Positions 53,390 to 62,901 of a stretch of 64,000 bases of DNA are shown in pieces; the first letter of the stretch is position 1; every line of letters starts with the position of its first letter. This stretch comes from Alphaproteobacteria bacterium. GTDB taxonomy: Bacteria; Pseudomonadota; Alphaproteobacteria; ATCC43930; CGMCC-115725. Made by a program: the position numbers and the translations under genes. Under the pieces are notes generated by a model. The model had not been told where the DNA came from, made no database searches, and saw only the letters and a program-made list of their open reading frames with translations. Location of the stretch: assembly GCA_028871455.1 (NCBI GenBank), contig JAGWNF010000001.1, positions 1 through 64,000 of the forward strand, read 5' to 3'.

Positions 53390-55665
53390 ACCGTTGGCGG
53401 CAATCGCCCGGCCCGCTAAGCTTGCGGTGCTTGAACGCCTTTCGCTCTCTGCGCCCGCTCGTTCTCGTGCTCGGTCTGCTCTTAGAGCTGACCGCACCCG
53501 CCGCCTTCGCGCAATCGTCTTCGGTGTCTTCCGGCTCAGCCACCGCCGCCCAGTCCGCGGAACCGGTCACGGCCGAGGATCTGCAGAATCTTGTCAATAC
53601 CATCCAGGATCCGGCGGCACGGGCGAAATTGGTCAAGGAACTCCAGGGCCTGATCGCCGCGCAGCGGGGCGTGCAACAGAAATCTCCCGCCCATGCAGTG
53701 CGCAACTTCTTCGCCACGTTGTCGGACGGGGCACACGCCGTCGGCGGAGAAATCCTCGCTGCTGCCACAGTGGTGGTCGACGCGCCGCGCGTTGTCGCGT
53801 GGTTGCGCGACCAGGCAGGCAATGCCGAGGTCCGGCAACGATGGGAGGAAGTCAGCACGCGGCTGGCAATCCTTTTCGGCCTAGCCGTCGTCGCCGACTG
53901 GCTGGTGTGGTTCCTGCTGCGCGGCGCGACCGCAGCTTTCGCTGCGCGGAGCGGCGAAACAACCGGCGGGCGCATCGCCTATCTGCTTCTCAACGCCATC
54001 TTCGAGGCCTTGCCGATTGCAGCGTTCGCGGCGACGGCATTTGTCGTATTGCCACTGACCGCGCCGCATTTCGTCACCGAGCGCGTGGCAATCACCGTGA
54101 TCTCGGCCTATCTGTGGTCGCGCGCAATCGCGGCCGCCGCACGGATCGTATTGCTGTCACCGAACGCCTTGGCGCTTTATCGGCTCGGCGAAGAAACACG
54201 GAATTACCTTTACATCTGGATCCGGCGGTTTGCCAATTTCTGGCTTTACGGATTCGCGATTGCCGGCTGCGGCTGGTGGCTGGGCGTGCCCGGTGCGATC
54301 TACGCGATTCTCCTGCGCGTCGTCATTTTGATTCTTGGCCTGCTGGCGATCATTTTCGTCCTACAAAACCGAATGACGGTGGCCCAGTGTCTGCGGGGGC
54401 CGGCTGTCGTTCCCTCCGGCCGTGGACACGGTTGGCGGCTATTGCGTCAACGCCTGGCCGACGCGTGGCATATTCTGGCGGTTATCGTCATCATCGGCGC
54501 GTTCGGCATCTCGGCGCTGCACATCCAGGGCGGCTTCGTCTTTCTGGTGCGTGCGACGTTGCTCAGCGTCGTCGTCGTGCTGGCGGCTGTGCTGGCGGCG
54601 CAGTTCGTTGACCGAACCAGCGAGCGCGGTTTCGCGATCAACCCGGAGCTCAAGTCGCGGTTCCCGACACTTGAGGCTCGCACCAATCGCTACATTCCTG
54701 CCGTGATGACGCTCACGTCGGTTGCGATCTATGTCATCGCGGCCCTTGCGGTGTTGCAAGCCTGGGGCATCGATTCGTTTCTCTGGCTGCAGGCAACCGC
54801 CGCAAGCCCCGCCTTCGCTAGCATCGCTAGCATCGCCATCGTTCTCGCCGCCGCCGTGGCCGCGTGGGAGGCGTTCGTACTCGCCGTTGAGCACCATATG
54901 TTGCGATACGAAGACGACAGTCGCCGGCGGGCGCGCGCCCGGACCATGGTGCCGTTTCTTCACATCATAGCGCTAGTGATTCTGAGCGTGATCGTCGTCT
55001 TCGCCGTGCTCGGCGCGCTCGGCATCAATATCGGCGCGTTGCTTGCTGGCGCCGGGGTGTTCGGCATCATCGCCGGCCTCGGATCGCAGTCGATCATCAA
55101 GGATTTCATGACCAGCATCGCTGTGCTAGTCGACGATACGTTTGCCGTCGGTGACGTGGTCAACCTAGGCAACGATCATACCGGCATGGTCGAGGCGATG
55201 TCGATCCGTACAATCAAACTACGCGCTTTCGACGGATCGCTGCACACCGTGCCGTTCAGCGAGGCGAAAGTCATCCAGAACTTGACCAAGGATTATTCGT
55301 ATTACTTGGCAAACGTCGGCGTTGCCTATCACGAGGATACCGATCGCGTGGTCAAGGTCCTGGTTCAGGTCGTCGAGGAAATGCGCAAGGAAAAGACGTT
55401 TTCGCACTGGATCTTGGAGCCGCTCGACGTCGTCGGTGTCGATCGCTTCGCCGATTCGGCCGTCATCATCCTGGTGCGGATTAAGACGCTGCCGATTCGC
55501 CAATGGGTGGTTGGCCGCGAATTCAATCGGCGGATGAAGCAGGCCTTCGACCGCGAGGGCATCGAGATACCGTTCCCGGCGCGGACGATCTATTTCGGCG
55601 CCGGTGGCGATGACGCGGCCGCGCCATCACGCGCCGGTGCAAAGGTCGACCGCAAGTCGAGCTAG
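53386..55665 (+). CDS. Large MscS-family mechanosensitive channel
   Basis: The 759-residue protein has a signal peptide (cleavage near APAAFAQ), a periplasmic N-terminal region (about 45-160), many membrane helices (about 165-560) and a C-terminal MscS domain. The pore helix is GALLAGAGVFGIIAGLGSQ, followed by IKDFMTSIAVLVDDTFAVGD and the beta domain MVEAMSIRTIKLRAFDGSLH. The size fits YbiO/YnaI-type channels. I chose GTG 53386 because it overlaps lysE as GTGA and precedes the signal peptide; the ORF opens further upstream inside lysE. It meets recX tail-to-tail with a 4-base overlap. Confidence 0.92.
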   Translation: MNRWRQSPGPLSLRCLNAFRSLRPLVLVLGLLLELTAPAAFAQSSSVSSGSATAAQSAEPVTAEDLQNLVNTIQDPAARAKLVKELQGLIAAQRGVQQKSPAHAVRNFFATLSDGAHAVGGEILAAATVVVDAPRVVAWLRDQAGNAEVRQRWEEVSTRLAILFGLAVVADWLVWFLLRGATAAFAARSGETTGGRIAYLLLNAIFEALPIAAFAATAFVVLPLTAPHFVTERVAITVISAYLWSRAIAAAARIVLLSPNALALYRLGEETRNYLYIWIRRFANFWLYGFAIAGCGWWLGVPGAIYAILLRVVILILGLLAIIFVLQNRMTVAQCLRGPAVVPSGRGHGWRLLRQRLADAWHILAVIVIIGAFGISALHIQGGFVFLVRATLLSVVVVLAAVLAAQFVDRTSERGFAINPELKSRFPTLEARTNRYIPAVMTLTSVAIYVIAALAVLQAWGIDSFLWLQATAASPAFASIASIAIVLAAAVAAWEAFVLAVEHHMLRYEDDSRRRARARTMVPFLHIIALVILSVIVVFAVLGALGINIGALLAGAGVFGIIAGLGSQSIIKDFMTSIAVLVDDTFAVGDVVNLGNDHTGMVEAMSIRTIKLRAFDGSLHTVPFSEAKVIQNLTKDYSYYLANVGVAYHEDTDRVVKVLVQVVEEMRKEKTFSHWILEPLDVVGVDRFADSAVIILVRIKTLPIRQWVVGREFNRRMKQAFDREGIEIPFPARTIYFGAGGDDAAAPSRAGAKVDRKSS

Positions 55666-56252
55666 TCCGGCATTTGAGCTTCGCCGCGTATCCATACCTC
55701 AAGCGTCGCCGAATCCGGCGCACTGAGGGCCCGGTGCGCAACGGCCAGACCGAAACCAGCGCGTGCCAGCGTCGCCAAGTCCTTCTGCCGCATGGCAGCG
55801 CGTTGACCAGCCGAGCGGCACGGACCCAGCCGACGGCGCAGAACCAAGGCGCACGCTGCAGCGAATTCACCAGCGTCCGAACCACCGCCATCGAGTTGTG
55901 CCACGGTTTCGTTGACGAGATCGGCCCCAACGCCTTTCTGCCGTAGCTTGCCGCGAATGCCAAAGCGCGATGTGCCGCGGCGTCGCAGGCTCGCGGCCTT
56001 CTGCGCCGCGTAAGCGCGATCGTCAATCAAGCCGGAACGCAGGAACCTGGCGATCAACGCGTCCACCAGTTCGGCGCCGGCGGCAGGATCGTCGTCATGC
56101 GCCGCCGCCGCGCGCTCGACCCGCCGCATCAGGACGCGGCGCAGGTTGCCGCTCGAGCTCGCGTAGCGGCTGAGATAGTGGAGCGCCACGTTCTCGATCC
56201 GCTCGGCCGTCATGCGGCGCGGAAGCTTGCGCGGCTTGCGGGGGTCTGCCAT
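55662..56252 (-). CDS. recX: Regulatory protein RecX
   Basis: The 196-residue helical protein inhibits RecA filaments. It has the three-helix RecX repeats: IENVALHYLSRYASSSGNLR, then LVDALIARFLRSGLIDDRAYAAQ and GIRGKLRQKGVGADLVNET. Start at 56252 (MADPRKPRKLPRR); ATG 56273 is an alternative. recA is not nearby, as in other alphaproteobacteria. Divergent from the ABC-2 permease. Confidence 0.88.
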   Translation of the reverse strand: MADPRKPRKLPRRMTAERIENVALHYLSRYASSSGNLRRVLMRRVERAAAAHDDDPAAGAELVDALIARFLRSGLIDDRAYAAQKAASLRRRGTSRFGIRGKLRQKGVGADLVNETVAQLDGGGSDAGEFAAACALVLRRRLGPCRSAGQRAAMRQKDLATLARAGFGLAVAHRALSAPDSATLEVWIRGEAQMPD

Positions 56253-56320
56253 CTCCGGATCTCTTGGCGCCAAGCGCGCCTGCCCTGATAAGCTTCGCCG
56301 CCTTGGAGGCGAGATTCAAC

Positions 56321-57124
56321 ATGGACGCGACCGGCGGTCCATCGGCACGGAGAATCGGCGCGGTCAACTGGCTCGGCCTGTGGACGCTTTACGTCCGCGA
56401 GGTGCGCCGGTTCCTCAAGGTTTACATGCAGACCGTCGCGGCGCCCGTCGTCACCACCCTGCTGTTCCTGGCGATCTTCCTGCTCGCGCTTGGCGGTCAA
56501 CAGCGCATGATCGGCACAGTGTCGTACCCCGTATTCCTCGCGCCAGGCCTGGTAATGATGGCGATAGTACAGAACGCATTCGCCAACACGTCATCCTCGC
56601 TGATGATCGCGAAGATTCAGGGCAACATCGTTGACGTGTTGATGCCGCCGCTGAGTCCGGGCGAGCTGGTCTGGGGTTTTGCCTTGGGCGGCGTGACGCG
56701 CGGTCTCGTCGTCGGTGTCGTCGTCGCTGTGGTGATCGCCGTTTTTGTGCCGACACATATCTACGATTTCGGCCTGACGCTATTCCACGCTGCTGCGGCC
56801 TCACTCTGCCTGTCGTTGCTTGGCATCATCGGCGCGATCTGGGCGGATAAGTTCGATCACATCGCCGCCGTTACCAACTTCGTCGTCACCCCGCTGTCGT
56901 TCCTCTCGGGCACCTTCTATTCAATCGACTTCCTGCCGCCGCCGTGGCGCGAGATTGCCTTATTCAATCCATTTTTCTACATGATCGACGGATTCCGTTA
57001 TGGCCTCACCGGCCACGCCGACAGCTCGCTCGCCGTTGGGGTCGGCGTCATGATCGCGACCAACGCGGCGCTCATCCTGTTGTGCCACGCGATGTTCAAG
57101 CGCGGCTATAAGCTGAAGGCGTAA
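56321..57124 (+). CDS. ABC-2 type permease without an adjacent ATPase
   Basis: The 267-residue membrane protein has six predicted helices. It begins GLWTLYVREVRRFLKVYMQT (ABC-2 entry motif) and includes LFLAIFLLALGGQQRMIGTVSY, MIAKIQGNIVDVLMPPLSPGEL and TPLSFLSGTFYSIDFLPP. It resembles NodJ/KpsM-type drug, polysaccharide or lipid exporters. ATG 56321 (MDATGGPSARR) follows GGAGGCGAG; a start at 56264 would overlap recX. No ATP-binding subunit lies beside it, so its partner must be elsewhere. Confidence 0.87.
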   Translation: MDATGGPSARRIGAVNWLGLWTLYVREVRRFLKVYMQTVAAPVVTTLLFLAIFLLALGGQQRMIGTVSYPVFLAPGLVMMAIVQNAFANTSSSLMIAKIQGNIVDVLMPPLSPGELVWGFALGGVTRGLVVGVVVAVVIAVFVPTHIYDFGLTLFHAAAASLCLSLLGIIGAIWADKFDHIAAVTNFVVTPLSFLSGTFYSIDFLPPPWREIALFNPFFYMIDGFRYGLTGHADSSLAVGVGVMIATNAALILLCHAMFKRGYKLKA

Positions 57125-57274
57125 TCGGCGCTCCGGCTGGAACCGGCCGGACCCGATTCGCCCGGCGTTGACAGGCGCTTACGCGCCGCCTCATACTCCG
57201 CGCGCCTCCCCGGAGGACTGGAGCCAAGTGATGAAGCGTGCAGACGGGCGGCTTGCCCGGCACGACCAGGAACC

Positions 57275-57322
57275 GCGAACGATCGCGCTGCCGCGACGAC
57301 GCTGAGCGTCGCCGTCGTTCGC
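57275..57322 (+). promoter_or_regulatory. argD: Nested hairpins in the argD leader
   Basis: GCGAACGA (57275-57282) pairs with TCGTTCGC (57315-57322), enclosing the 7-bp hairpin CGACGCT (57297-57303) / AGCGTCG (57305-57311). The structure ends 34 bases before the argD GTG. It could be an attenuator or a terminator remnant after the permease gene. Confidence 0.4.
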
Positions 57323-57356
57323 ATTCCTGCATCTTCATTGCCGAGGAGAGAGTCCC

Positions 57357-58526
57357 GTGATTCCAGCCGTCATGCCGACCTACGCGCGGAGCGAACTCAT
57401 GTTCGACCGCGGCGAAGGCCCCTATCTTTACGCGACGAACGGCCGGCGCTATCTCGATTTCTCGAGCGGCGTCGCGGTAACGTCGCTCGGCCACGCCCAT
57501 CCGCGCCTCGTCGCCGCGCTCACCGAGCAGGCGCAGAAGCTGTGGCATTGCTCGAACCTCTATCAGATCGCGGGTCAGAAGCGTCTGGCGGAACGGCTCG
57601 TCGCGTTGAGTTTCGCCGACACGGCCTTCTTCTGCAATTCCGGCGCCGAAGCGATGGAAGGCGCGATCAAGGTCGCGCGCAAATATCACGCGGTGGCGGG
57701 CCACGAGGAGCGCTATCGGCTGATCGCCTGCACTGGCTCGTTCCACGGCCGCACGCTGGCAACGCTGGCGGCCGCCGGCGCCGAGAAATATCTCAAGGGC
57801 TTCGGCCCGCCCGCGCCAGGTTTCGATCACGTCGCCTATGGTAACTTGAACGAGATGCGCGCCAAGGTCTCGAAGGAGACCGCCGGCATCATCGTGGAGC
57901 CGGTCCAGGGCGAAGGCGGATTGGCGGTCGCCTCGATTGACTACCTCAAGGACTTGCGCACGCTATGCGACGAGTTCGGCCTGTTGCTGATTTTTGACGA
58001 GGTGCAAACCGGCATGGGCCGTACCGGCAAGCTATTCGCGCACGAGTGGGCCGGCGTCACGCCGGACATCATGGCCCTCGCCAAGGGTCTCGGCGGCGGG
58101 TTTCCGATCGGTGCAGTGCTCGCCACCGAGACCGCGGCAAAAGGCATGACCGCTGGCACGCACGGCTCGACCTTCGGCGGTAACCCGCTCGCTATGGCGG
58201 TCGCGAACGAAGTGCTCACGGTGATGACCGAGCCAGGGTTTCTCCCGCGTGTCGAGCGGATCGCTCATGCGCTGCGCAGCCGGCTCGAGGCGCTGGCCAA
58301 AGCGTATCCTAAAGTCTTTGCCGAGGTGCGCGGCAAGGGCTTGCTGGTAGGTTTCAAATGCGTGGTCCCCAACCTTGAAGTGGTCGAGAAGCTGCGCGGT
58401 GCCGGTCTGCTCACCGTCGCCGCGGGCGAGAACGTCGTGCGGCTACTGCCGCCGCTCATCATCGACGAGAGCCATGTCGAGGAGGCGGTCGGCATGATCA
58501 AAGCCGTTGCGGGATCGTGGTCATGA
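57357..58526 (+). CDS. argD: Acetylornithine aminotransferase
   Basis: The 389-residue PLP enzyme of arginine synthesis may also act on succinyl-diaminopimelate. It shows [34 protein letters not shown] and the PLP-Lys in [12 protein letters not shown] (K243). GTG 57357 has GAGGAGAG upstream and gives the homologue start ([13 protein letters not shown]). It overlaps argF by ATGA. Confidence 0.95.
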   Translation: MIPAVMPTYARSELMFDRGEGPYLYATNGRRYLDFSSGVAVTSLGHAHPRLVAALTEQAQKLWHCSNLYQIAGQKRLAERLVALSFADTAFFCNSGAEAMEGAIKVARKYHAVAGHEERYRLIACTGSFHGRTLATLAAAGAEKYLKGFGPPAPGFDHVAYGNLNEMRAKVSKETAGIIVEPVQGEGGLAVASIDYLKDLRTLCDEFGLLLIFDEVQTGMGRTGKLFAHEWAGVTPDIMALAKGLGGGFPIGAVLATETAAKGMTAGTHGSTFGGNPLAMAVANEVLTVMTEPGFLPRVERIAHALRSRLEALAKAYPKVFAEVRGKGLLVGFKCVVPNLEVVEKLRGAGLLTVAAGENVVRLLPPLIIDESHVEEAVGMIKAVAGSWS

Positions 58527-59446
58527 GCGCCCGGACACGCGGCAACAGGGCACCACGTCATTTTCTCGATCTCGACCGGGTCGACGCGGGCGAGCTGCGC
58601 AACATCCTCGGCCATGCCGTCGCCTTCAAATCGGGGCGTGACCGCACGAAGCCGCTCGCTGGCAAGATTCTGGCGATGATCTTCGAGAAGCCGTCGACGC
58701 GGACGCGGCTGAGCTTTGAGGTGGCGATGAAGCAGCTGGGCGGCGACGTCATCACCCTGACGGCCACCGACAGCCAGATTTCGCGCGGCGAAACCACGGC
58801 TGACACGGCGCGCGTCCTGTCGCGCTACGTTGACGTGATCATGATCCGTACTGACAGCCCGGCGAAGCTCGAGGAGCTGGCGCAGAATGCCAGCGTGCCT
58901 GTGATCAACGGCCTAACCGATTCGAGTCATCCCTGCCAGGTGATGGCGGACATCATGACGCTAGAGGAACGCAAGGGACCGGCTAAGGGCAAGATCGTCG
59001 CGTGGAGCGGCGACGGCAACAATGTTCTGGTGAGTTGGATCCACGCTGCGGCGCGTTTCGGCTTCGAGCTGCGGGCCGCCTGTCCGACGAAGCTTGCTCC
59101 GCCCGACACCGCCATCGCCTGGGCGCGCGGCCAGGGCGCGAAGATCGTGCTGACCACCGATCCGGCGGCGGCGGCGGCCGGCGCTGACTGCGTCGTCACC
59201 GACACGTGGGTGTCGATGGGCGCCAAGGACAAGGACGAGCGCCGTGCCATGCTCAAGCCGTTCCGCGTCGACCCGGCGCTGATGGCGCGCGCCAAGCCGG
59301 ACGCAATCTTCATGCATTGCCTGCCGGCCAAGCGCGACGAAGAGGTGTCGGCAGCGGTCATCGACGGACCGCAATCGGCGGTGTGGGACGAAGCGGAGAA
59401 CCGGATGCACGTGCAGAAGGGCATTCTTGCGTGGTGCCTCGGCTGA
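58523..59446 (+). CDS. argF: Ornithine carbamoyltransferase
   Basis: The 307-residue enzyme makes citrulline. The carbamoyl-phosphate loop [12 protein letters not shown] (STRTR at about 58-62), the [15 protein letters not shown] motif (HPCQ near 137) and the catalytic Cys in FMHCLPA are intact. ATG 58523 overlaps the argD stop; the longer ORF by two codons is not preferred. Coupled with argD. Confidence 0.96.
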   Translation: MSARTRGNRAPRHFLDLDRVDAGELRNILGHAVAFKSGRDRTKPLAGKILAMIFEKPSTRTRLSFEVAMKQLGGDVITLTATDSQISRGETTADTARVLSRYVDVIMIRTDSPAKLEELAQNASVPVINGLTDSSHPCQVMADIMTLEERKGPAKGKIVAWSGDGNNVLVSWIHAAARFGFELRAACPTKLAPPDTAIAWARGQGAKIVLTTDPAAAAAGADCVVTDTWVSMGAKDKDERRAMLKPFRVDPALMARAKPDAIFMHCLPAKRDEEVSAAVIDGPQSAVWDEAENRMHVQKGILAWCLG

Positions 59447-59462
59447 GCCCACATATAGGTCG

Positions 59463-60380
59463 ATGCCTGCTCGTGTTCCTGACGATCTCATCCAGCCATT
59501 CCAAGTCGATCCTTTTCGGTTGCGCGGCCGGCTCGTGCGGCTCGGGCCGCTACTCGATCGCATTCTGACGCGACACGACTATCCGGCACCGGTCGCTACG
59601 ATGCTGGGCGAGGCGATCGTGCTCGCCGTGTCGCTATCGGGTGCGCTCAAATACGACGGCGTCTTCACCCTCCAAACCAAGGGTGATGGACCGATCCGCC
59701 TGCTGGTCGCCGACGTGACAACCGCCGGCGCGGTGCGTGGCTATGCGCAGTTCGATGCCGCCAAGCTCGCCGCGCTCGGGCCCGATCCGGCGCTGTCGGT
59801 GCCGCGGCTGCTCGGTGTCGGCTACCTAGCGCTGACCGTTGACCAGGGCGAGCATACAGAGCGCTACCAGGGAATCGTCGCGCTCGAAGGCGCGACGTTG
59901 GCCGAGTGCGTGCATCACTACTTTCGGCAGAGCGAGCAGGTCGAGGCGGGGATCAAGGTCGCCGTCGCCCAACGCCGCGGTGCCGACGGCCAGTCACTCT
60001 GGCGTGGCGGCACACTCATGATCGAACGGTTGCCGAAGGGCGGCGGCGTATCCGCACGAGAGGCCGAGGACGAAGGCTGGCGTCGCGCGATGGTGCTGAT
60101 GTCCACCGGGACATCAGACGAACTGCTCGATTCTGCGCTGGCGCCGGAAACGCTCCTCTTTCGCTTGTTCCACGAGGACGGCGTCCGGGTTTATCGGCCC
60201 CACGCACTGACGGCGAAGTGCCGTTGCTCGCGTGCGCGGGTCGAACGCATGCTGACGGCGCTGCCGGCGCGCGACCTGGCCGAGCTCGTCGTCGATGGCA
60301 AACTCGTCGTCACCTGTGAGTTCTGCAACGCCTCCTACAGTTTCGACGAAGACGCTGTTGCGGTGCTCGCACCGCGCTGA
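59463..60380 (+). CDS. hslO: Hsp33 redox-regulated chaperone
   Basis: The 305-residue protein protects against oxidative unfolding. The C-terminal zinc-redox switch has all four Cys: CRC at 253/255 and CEFC at 285/288. The N-terminal part shows VSLSGALKYDGVFTLQTKGDGPI. It follows argF by 16 bases, the common argD-argF-hslO order of alphaproteobacteria. Confidence 0.95.
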   Translation: MPARVPDDLIQPFQVDPFRLRGRLVRLGPLLDRILTRHDYPAPVATMLGEAIVLAVSLSGALKYDGVFTLQTKGDGPIRLLVADVTTAGAVRGYAQFDAAKLAALGPDPALSVPRLLGVGYLALTVDQGEHTERYQGIVALEGATLAECVHHYFRQSEQVEAGIKVAVAQRRGADGQSLWRGGTLMIERLPKGGGVSAREAEDEGWRRAMVLMSTGTSDELLDSALAPETLLFRLFHEDGVRVYRPHALTAKCRCSRARVERMLTALPARDLAELVVDGKLVVTCEFCNASYSFDEDAVAVLAPR

Positions 60381-60473
60381 ATCGCCGGCATCTGCCTTGA
60401 AAAGGTCGTCTTCCGGTGCCAGTCTCGCGCCGGTTCGCAACATCTTTCACCGCGAAACAGGCGGAGAAATCCC

Positions 60474-61073
60474 ATGAACTCGCGTGGTGTGGTGGGTATT
60501 GCGTTCGTCGCTGCAGTGGCGGCGTCGGCGCTGGCAGGCTGCAGCTCGCCGCCGCCGCACCCGCAATATCCCGACATCCGCTTCAACAACGAGCCGCCAA
60601 TTGCGCTCGCCGTCGGCACAGTGAGCCTGCGCGAAGATTACACGCCGAGCGACCAGCCCCCGCATGTCGAGGAGCACTTTCCGGTGACGCCGATGCGTGC
60701 GCTCGAGAACTGGGCGCATGACCGGCTGCGGGCTTCCGGCGGGCCGGATCGCGCTGTCATCGACATCACCGATGCGAGTGTCGTCGAGGCCGCCCTGCCG
60801 CGAAAGACGGGAGACTCGACCTGGTTCACCAACGAGCAATCGGAACGCTACGACATGACCATCAAGATCACGATCAACGTCGTCGACTCGACCGGCCTTG
60901 TCGTGCGCACGGCTACGGTCCGCGCGGCACGCTCGCAGACCGTAGGGGAGAACATCTCGCCCGATCAGCGTGATCAGACCTGGTATGACATGACGAAGGA
61001 CATCATGGCGGCGTTCGATCGCCAGATGGAAAACGAGATCCGCAACCACTTCACCGGCTTCGTCACCAACTAG
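60474..61073 (+). CDS. Lipoprotein of unknown function
   Basis: The 199-residue precursor has a signal peptide with lipobox ALAGC (lipidated Cys at about 21), then a Pro-rich start (SSPPPHPQYPD) and a mixed alpha/beta domain with ALENWAHDRLRASGGPDRAV, TIKITINVVDSTG and DQTWYDMTKDIMAAFDRQM. This resembles widespread uncharacterised alphaproteobacterial lipoproteins of this size. ATG has GGAG about 8 bases upstream. It lies 93 bases after hslO and converges with folE. Confidence 0.7.
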   Translation: MNSRGVVGIAFVAAVAASALAGCSSPPPHPQYPDIRFNNEPPIALAVGTVSLREDYTPSDQPPHVEEHFPVTPMRALENWAHDRLRASGGPDRAVIDITDASVVEAALPRKTGDSTWFTNEQSERYDMTIKITINVVDSTGLVVRTATVRAARSQTVGENISPDQRDQTWYDMTKDIMAAFDRQMENEIRNHFTGFVTN

Positions 61074-61085
61074 CCCGCGCGACCG

Positions 61086-61727
61086 TCAGACGTTCGACAG
61101 CGCGGCGCCCTGCGGCGCGCCGATGATGGCGAAGAACTCGCGCCGCGTCATCGGATCGTCGCGGAACGCACCCAGCATGTGCGAGGTCACCATCGCGACG
61201 CCCGGCTTGTGGACGCCGCGCGTCGTCATGCATTGATGCGCTGCCTCGACGACCACCGCCACGCCGCGCGGCTTGAGCGCCTCGTCGAGCGCGCTCGCGA
61301 TTTGAGCAGTCATCTTTTCCTGAATTTGCAGGCGCCGCGCGAACACCTCGACGAGCCGCGCGAGCTTGGAAATGCCGATAACGCGCTTGTCGGGCAAATA
61401 AGCGATATGGACCTTGCCGATTATCGGCGCGAGATGGTGCTCGCAATGGCTCTCGAAACGGATGTCCTTCAGGACGACGATTTCGTCGTAGCCGTTGGTC
61501 TCCTTGAATGTGCGACCGAGAACGTCGGCCGGATCGCTGTCATAGCCGGCGAAATATTCCTCGTAGGCGCGGACGACGCGTCCCGGCGTGCCCTTGAGTC
61601 CTTCGCGGCCCGGGTCGTCGCCAGCCCAGCGGATCAGCACGCGCACCGCCTCCTCGGCCTCCTCACGTGACGGACGGCCGTTTTTGACGCCGTTGCGGGC
61701 CGGTTTGTCGGAAGGATCTTTGGGCAT
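61086..61727 (-). CDS. folE: GTP cyclohydrolase I
   Basis: The 213-residue enzyme opens the pterin/folate pathway. The zinc site is intact: Cys and His in [20 protein letters not shown] and Cys in [31 protein letters not shown] is the conserved GTP-binding region. It follows apaG by 12 bases. Confidence 0.96.
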   Translation of the reverse strand: MPKDPSDKPARNGVKNGRPSREEAEEAVRVLIRWAGDDPGREGLKGTPGRVVRAYEEYFAGYDSDPADVLGRTFKETNGYDEIVVLKDIRFESHCEHHLAPIIGKVHIAYLPDKRVIGISKLARLVEVFARRLQIQEKMTAQIASALDEALKPRGVAVVVEAAHQCMTTRGVHKPGVAMVTSHMLGAFRDDPMTRREFFAIIGAPQGAALSNV

Positions 61728-61739
61728 GCCGAGTAAACC

Positions 61740-62132
61740 TCAGTGAAGCCGGACGGGCTGGTGCGGGCTGTCCAGCGAAAAGGCCGGAATATCGACGTCG
61801 AATTGCTCGCCGTTGCCGGTTTCCATCTGGTAGGTCCCGACCATGATGCCGGATGGCGTGCTGAGCGGCGTGCCGCTGGTGTATTCGAAGGTTTGCCCCG
61901 GCGCAAGCACCGGCTGCTCGCCCACGACCCCGGGACCGCGGACCTCCTGCATGCGGCCGAGACCGTCGGTGATCTGCCAGTGTCGGCGCCGGAGCTGGAC
62001 GGTCTGGTCGCTACGATTCTCGATGCGCACGCGATAGGCCCAGACGAAATGGCTGTCGGCCGGCGACGACTGATCCTCGAGATATTGAGGTTCGACCGTC
62101 ACCGTGATCGACCGAGTCGTGGCCGAATACAT
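61740..62132 (-). CDS. apaG: ApaG protein
   Basis: The 130-residue protein has the ApaG fibronectin-III-like fold: [57 protein letters not shown] and [18 protein letters not shown]. Function unclear; linked to Co/Mg resistance and Ap4A. Start 62132 ([11 protein letters not shown]) matches homologues. An extension to 62201 is possible. Confidence 0.93.
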   Translation of the reverse strand: MYSATTRSITVTVEPQYLEDQSSPADSHFVWAYRVRIENRSDQTVQLRRRHWQITDGLGRMQEVRGPGVVGEQPVLAPGQTFEYTSGTPLSTPSGIMVGTYQMETGNGEQFDVDIPAFSLDSPHQPVRLH

Positions 62133-62281
62133 TGCCTTCTCCCAAAACCATCCGGGCGCTTGGTCGTCCATGACGGCGCCAGCGCCCGGCTCTACCGTCA
62201 TTTTGAACGGCGAAGGCAGCCCGTCAAGCTAGGGGCATTTCGCCGCGGTTTGCCGCCATCTTGGGATCGCATGAACAATCA

Positions 62282-62320
62282 TTAAGGAAAATCAATCGTT
62301 TGTTCACGGGATTCCCTTAA
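62282..62320. promoter_or_regulatory. Inverted repeat between apaG and the small membrane protein gene
   Basis: TTAAGGAAAATC (62282-62293) and GATTCCCTTAA (62310-62320) are inverted repeats with one gap and a 16-base A+T-rich centre. The 249-base divergent region shows no gene. It may be an operator for one or both flanking genes. Confidence 0.3.
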
Positions 62321-62381
62321 AGTTGCACCTCGCCGTGGGCATGCCCGCCAGACGTGTGCCGCGGCGATTAGGACCAATTTC

Positions 62382-62720
62382 ATGAGATCGGCTTATCCGA
62401 AGCTCATCGCTGGAATTCTCATGTTCGTGCTGCTCGGTCTGACGAGCGGGGCGGCCGTCGGTATGTTCTTGTTCCTGGCCTCGCTGCCGATGGTGCAGCT
62501 CTTCGACGACCCGGCGACCGTGTCGCAGATCGTGATCATTCTCGCGATTTTCGTCGGCATCCTGACAGGAGCGATCGTCGTCGCGGTCGGTTCCGCAAGC
62601 TGGAAGAAGCGGCTCGAAGCCGAACTCTATCGGGCGCAGGTTCAGAATTTCTACCCCGCGCCGCGGCGCGGTGCGGAGATTCCGCCGGCATCGCGGCGAC
62701 GGGCCGTGAACCGCCGCTAG
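62382..62720 (+). CDS. Small two-helix membrane protein, unknown function
   Basis: The 112-residue protein has two membrane segments (LIAGILMFVLLGLTSGAAVG and IVIILAIFVGILTGAIVVAV, about 8-28 and 48-68) and a basic, Pro-rich C-terminal tail (PAPRRGAEIPPASRRRAVNRR region) probably in the cytoplasm. I do not recognise a family. It lies upstream of the fluoride unit, separated by that unit's promoter. Confidence 0.55.
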   Translation: MRSAYPKLIAGILMFVLLGLTSGAAVGMFLFLASLPMVQLFDDPATVSQIVIILAIFVGILTGAIVVAVGSASWKKRLEAELYRAQVQNFYPAPRRGAEIPPASRRRAVNRR

Positions 62721-62724
62721 CACA

Positions 62725-62753
62725 TTGAACTGGCGCCGCCTTTCCGCTATATC
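62725..62753 (+). promoter_or_regulatory. Promoter of the fluoride-riboswitch unit
   Basis: TTGAAC (62725-62730) and TATATC (62748-62753) are spaced by 17 bases and place the transcript start just before the riboswitch aptamer. It begins 5 bases after the preceding stop codon. Confidence 0.65.
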
Positions 62754-62764
62754 CAGTGGAATCT

Positions 62765-62815
62765 TCAAGGGGATGGGGTTCCCCAAAACCGCTCGCAAGA
62801 GCTGATGACTCCTGC
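62765..62815 (+). ncRNA. Fluoride riboswitch (crcB motif)
   Basis: The aptamer consensus is clear: GGGGATGGGGTTCCCC, then AAAACCGC, a short hairpin and CTGATGACTCCTGCC. These are the conserved GGNGAUGG / CUGAUGACUCCU elements of the crcB motif, which binds fluoride through Mg. It precedes crcB, its commonest target, and is followed by a terminator, so it should act as a transcriptional ON switch. Confidence 0.93.
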
Positions 62816-62827
62816 CGCTTAGGGATG

Positions 62828-62868
62828 CGGCGGGCTGCGTCGCCACCCGCCGGAGTGCGGGTTTTTTT
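62828..62868 (+). terminator. Riboswitch expression platform: antiterminator and intrinsic terminator
   Basis: The terminator stem ACCCGC (62845-62850) / GCGGGT (62857-62862) is followed by a T-run (62862-62868). An alternative stem CGGCGGG (62828-62834) / CCCGCCG (62846-62852) uses the same left arm and would prevent termination. Fluoride binding is expected to favour read-through. Confidence 0.8.
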
Positions 62869-62901
62869 GTGCCCGCGAACGGCGCAAAGGAGTAATGGGC
62901 G

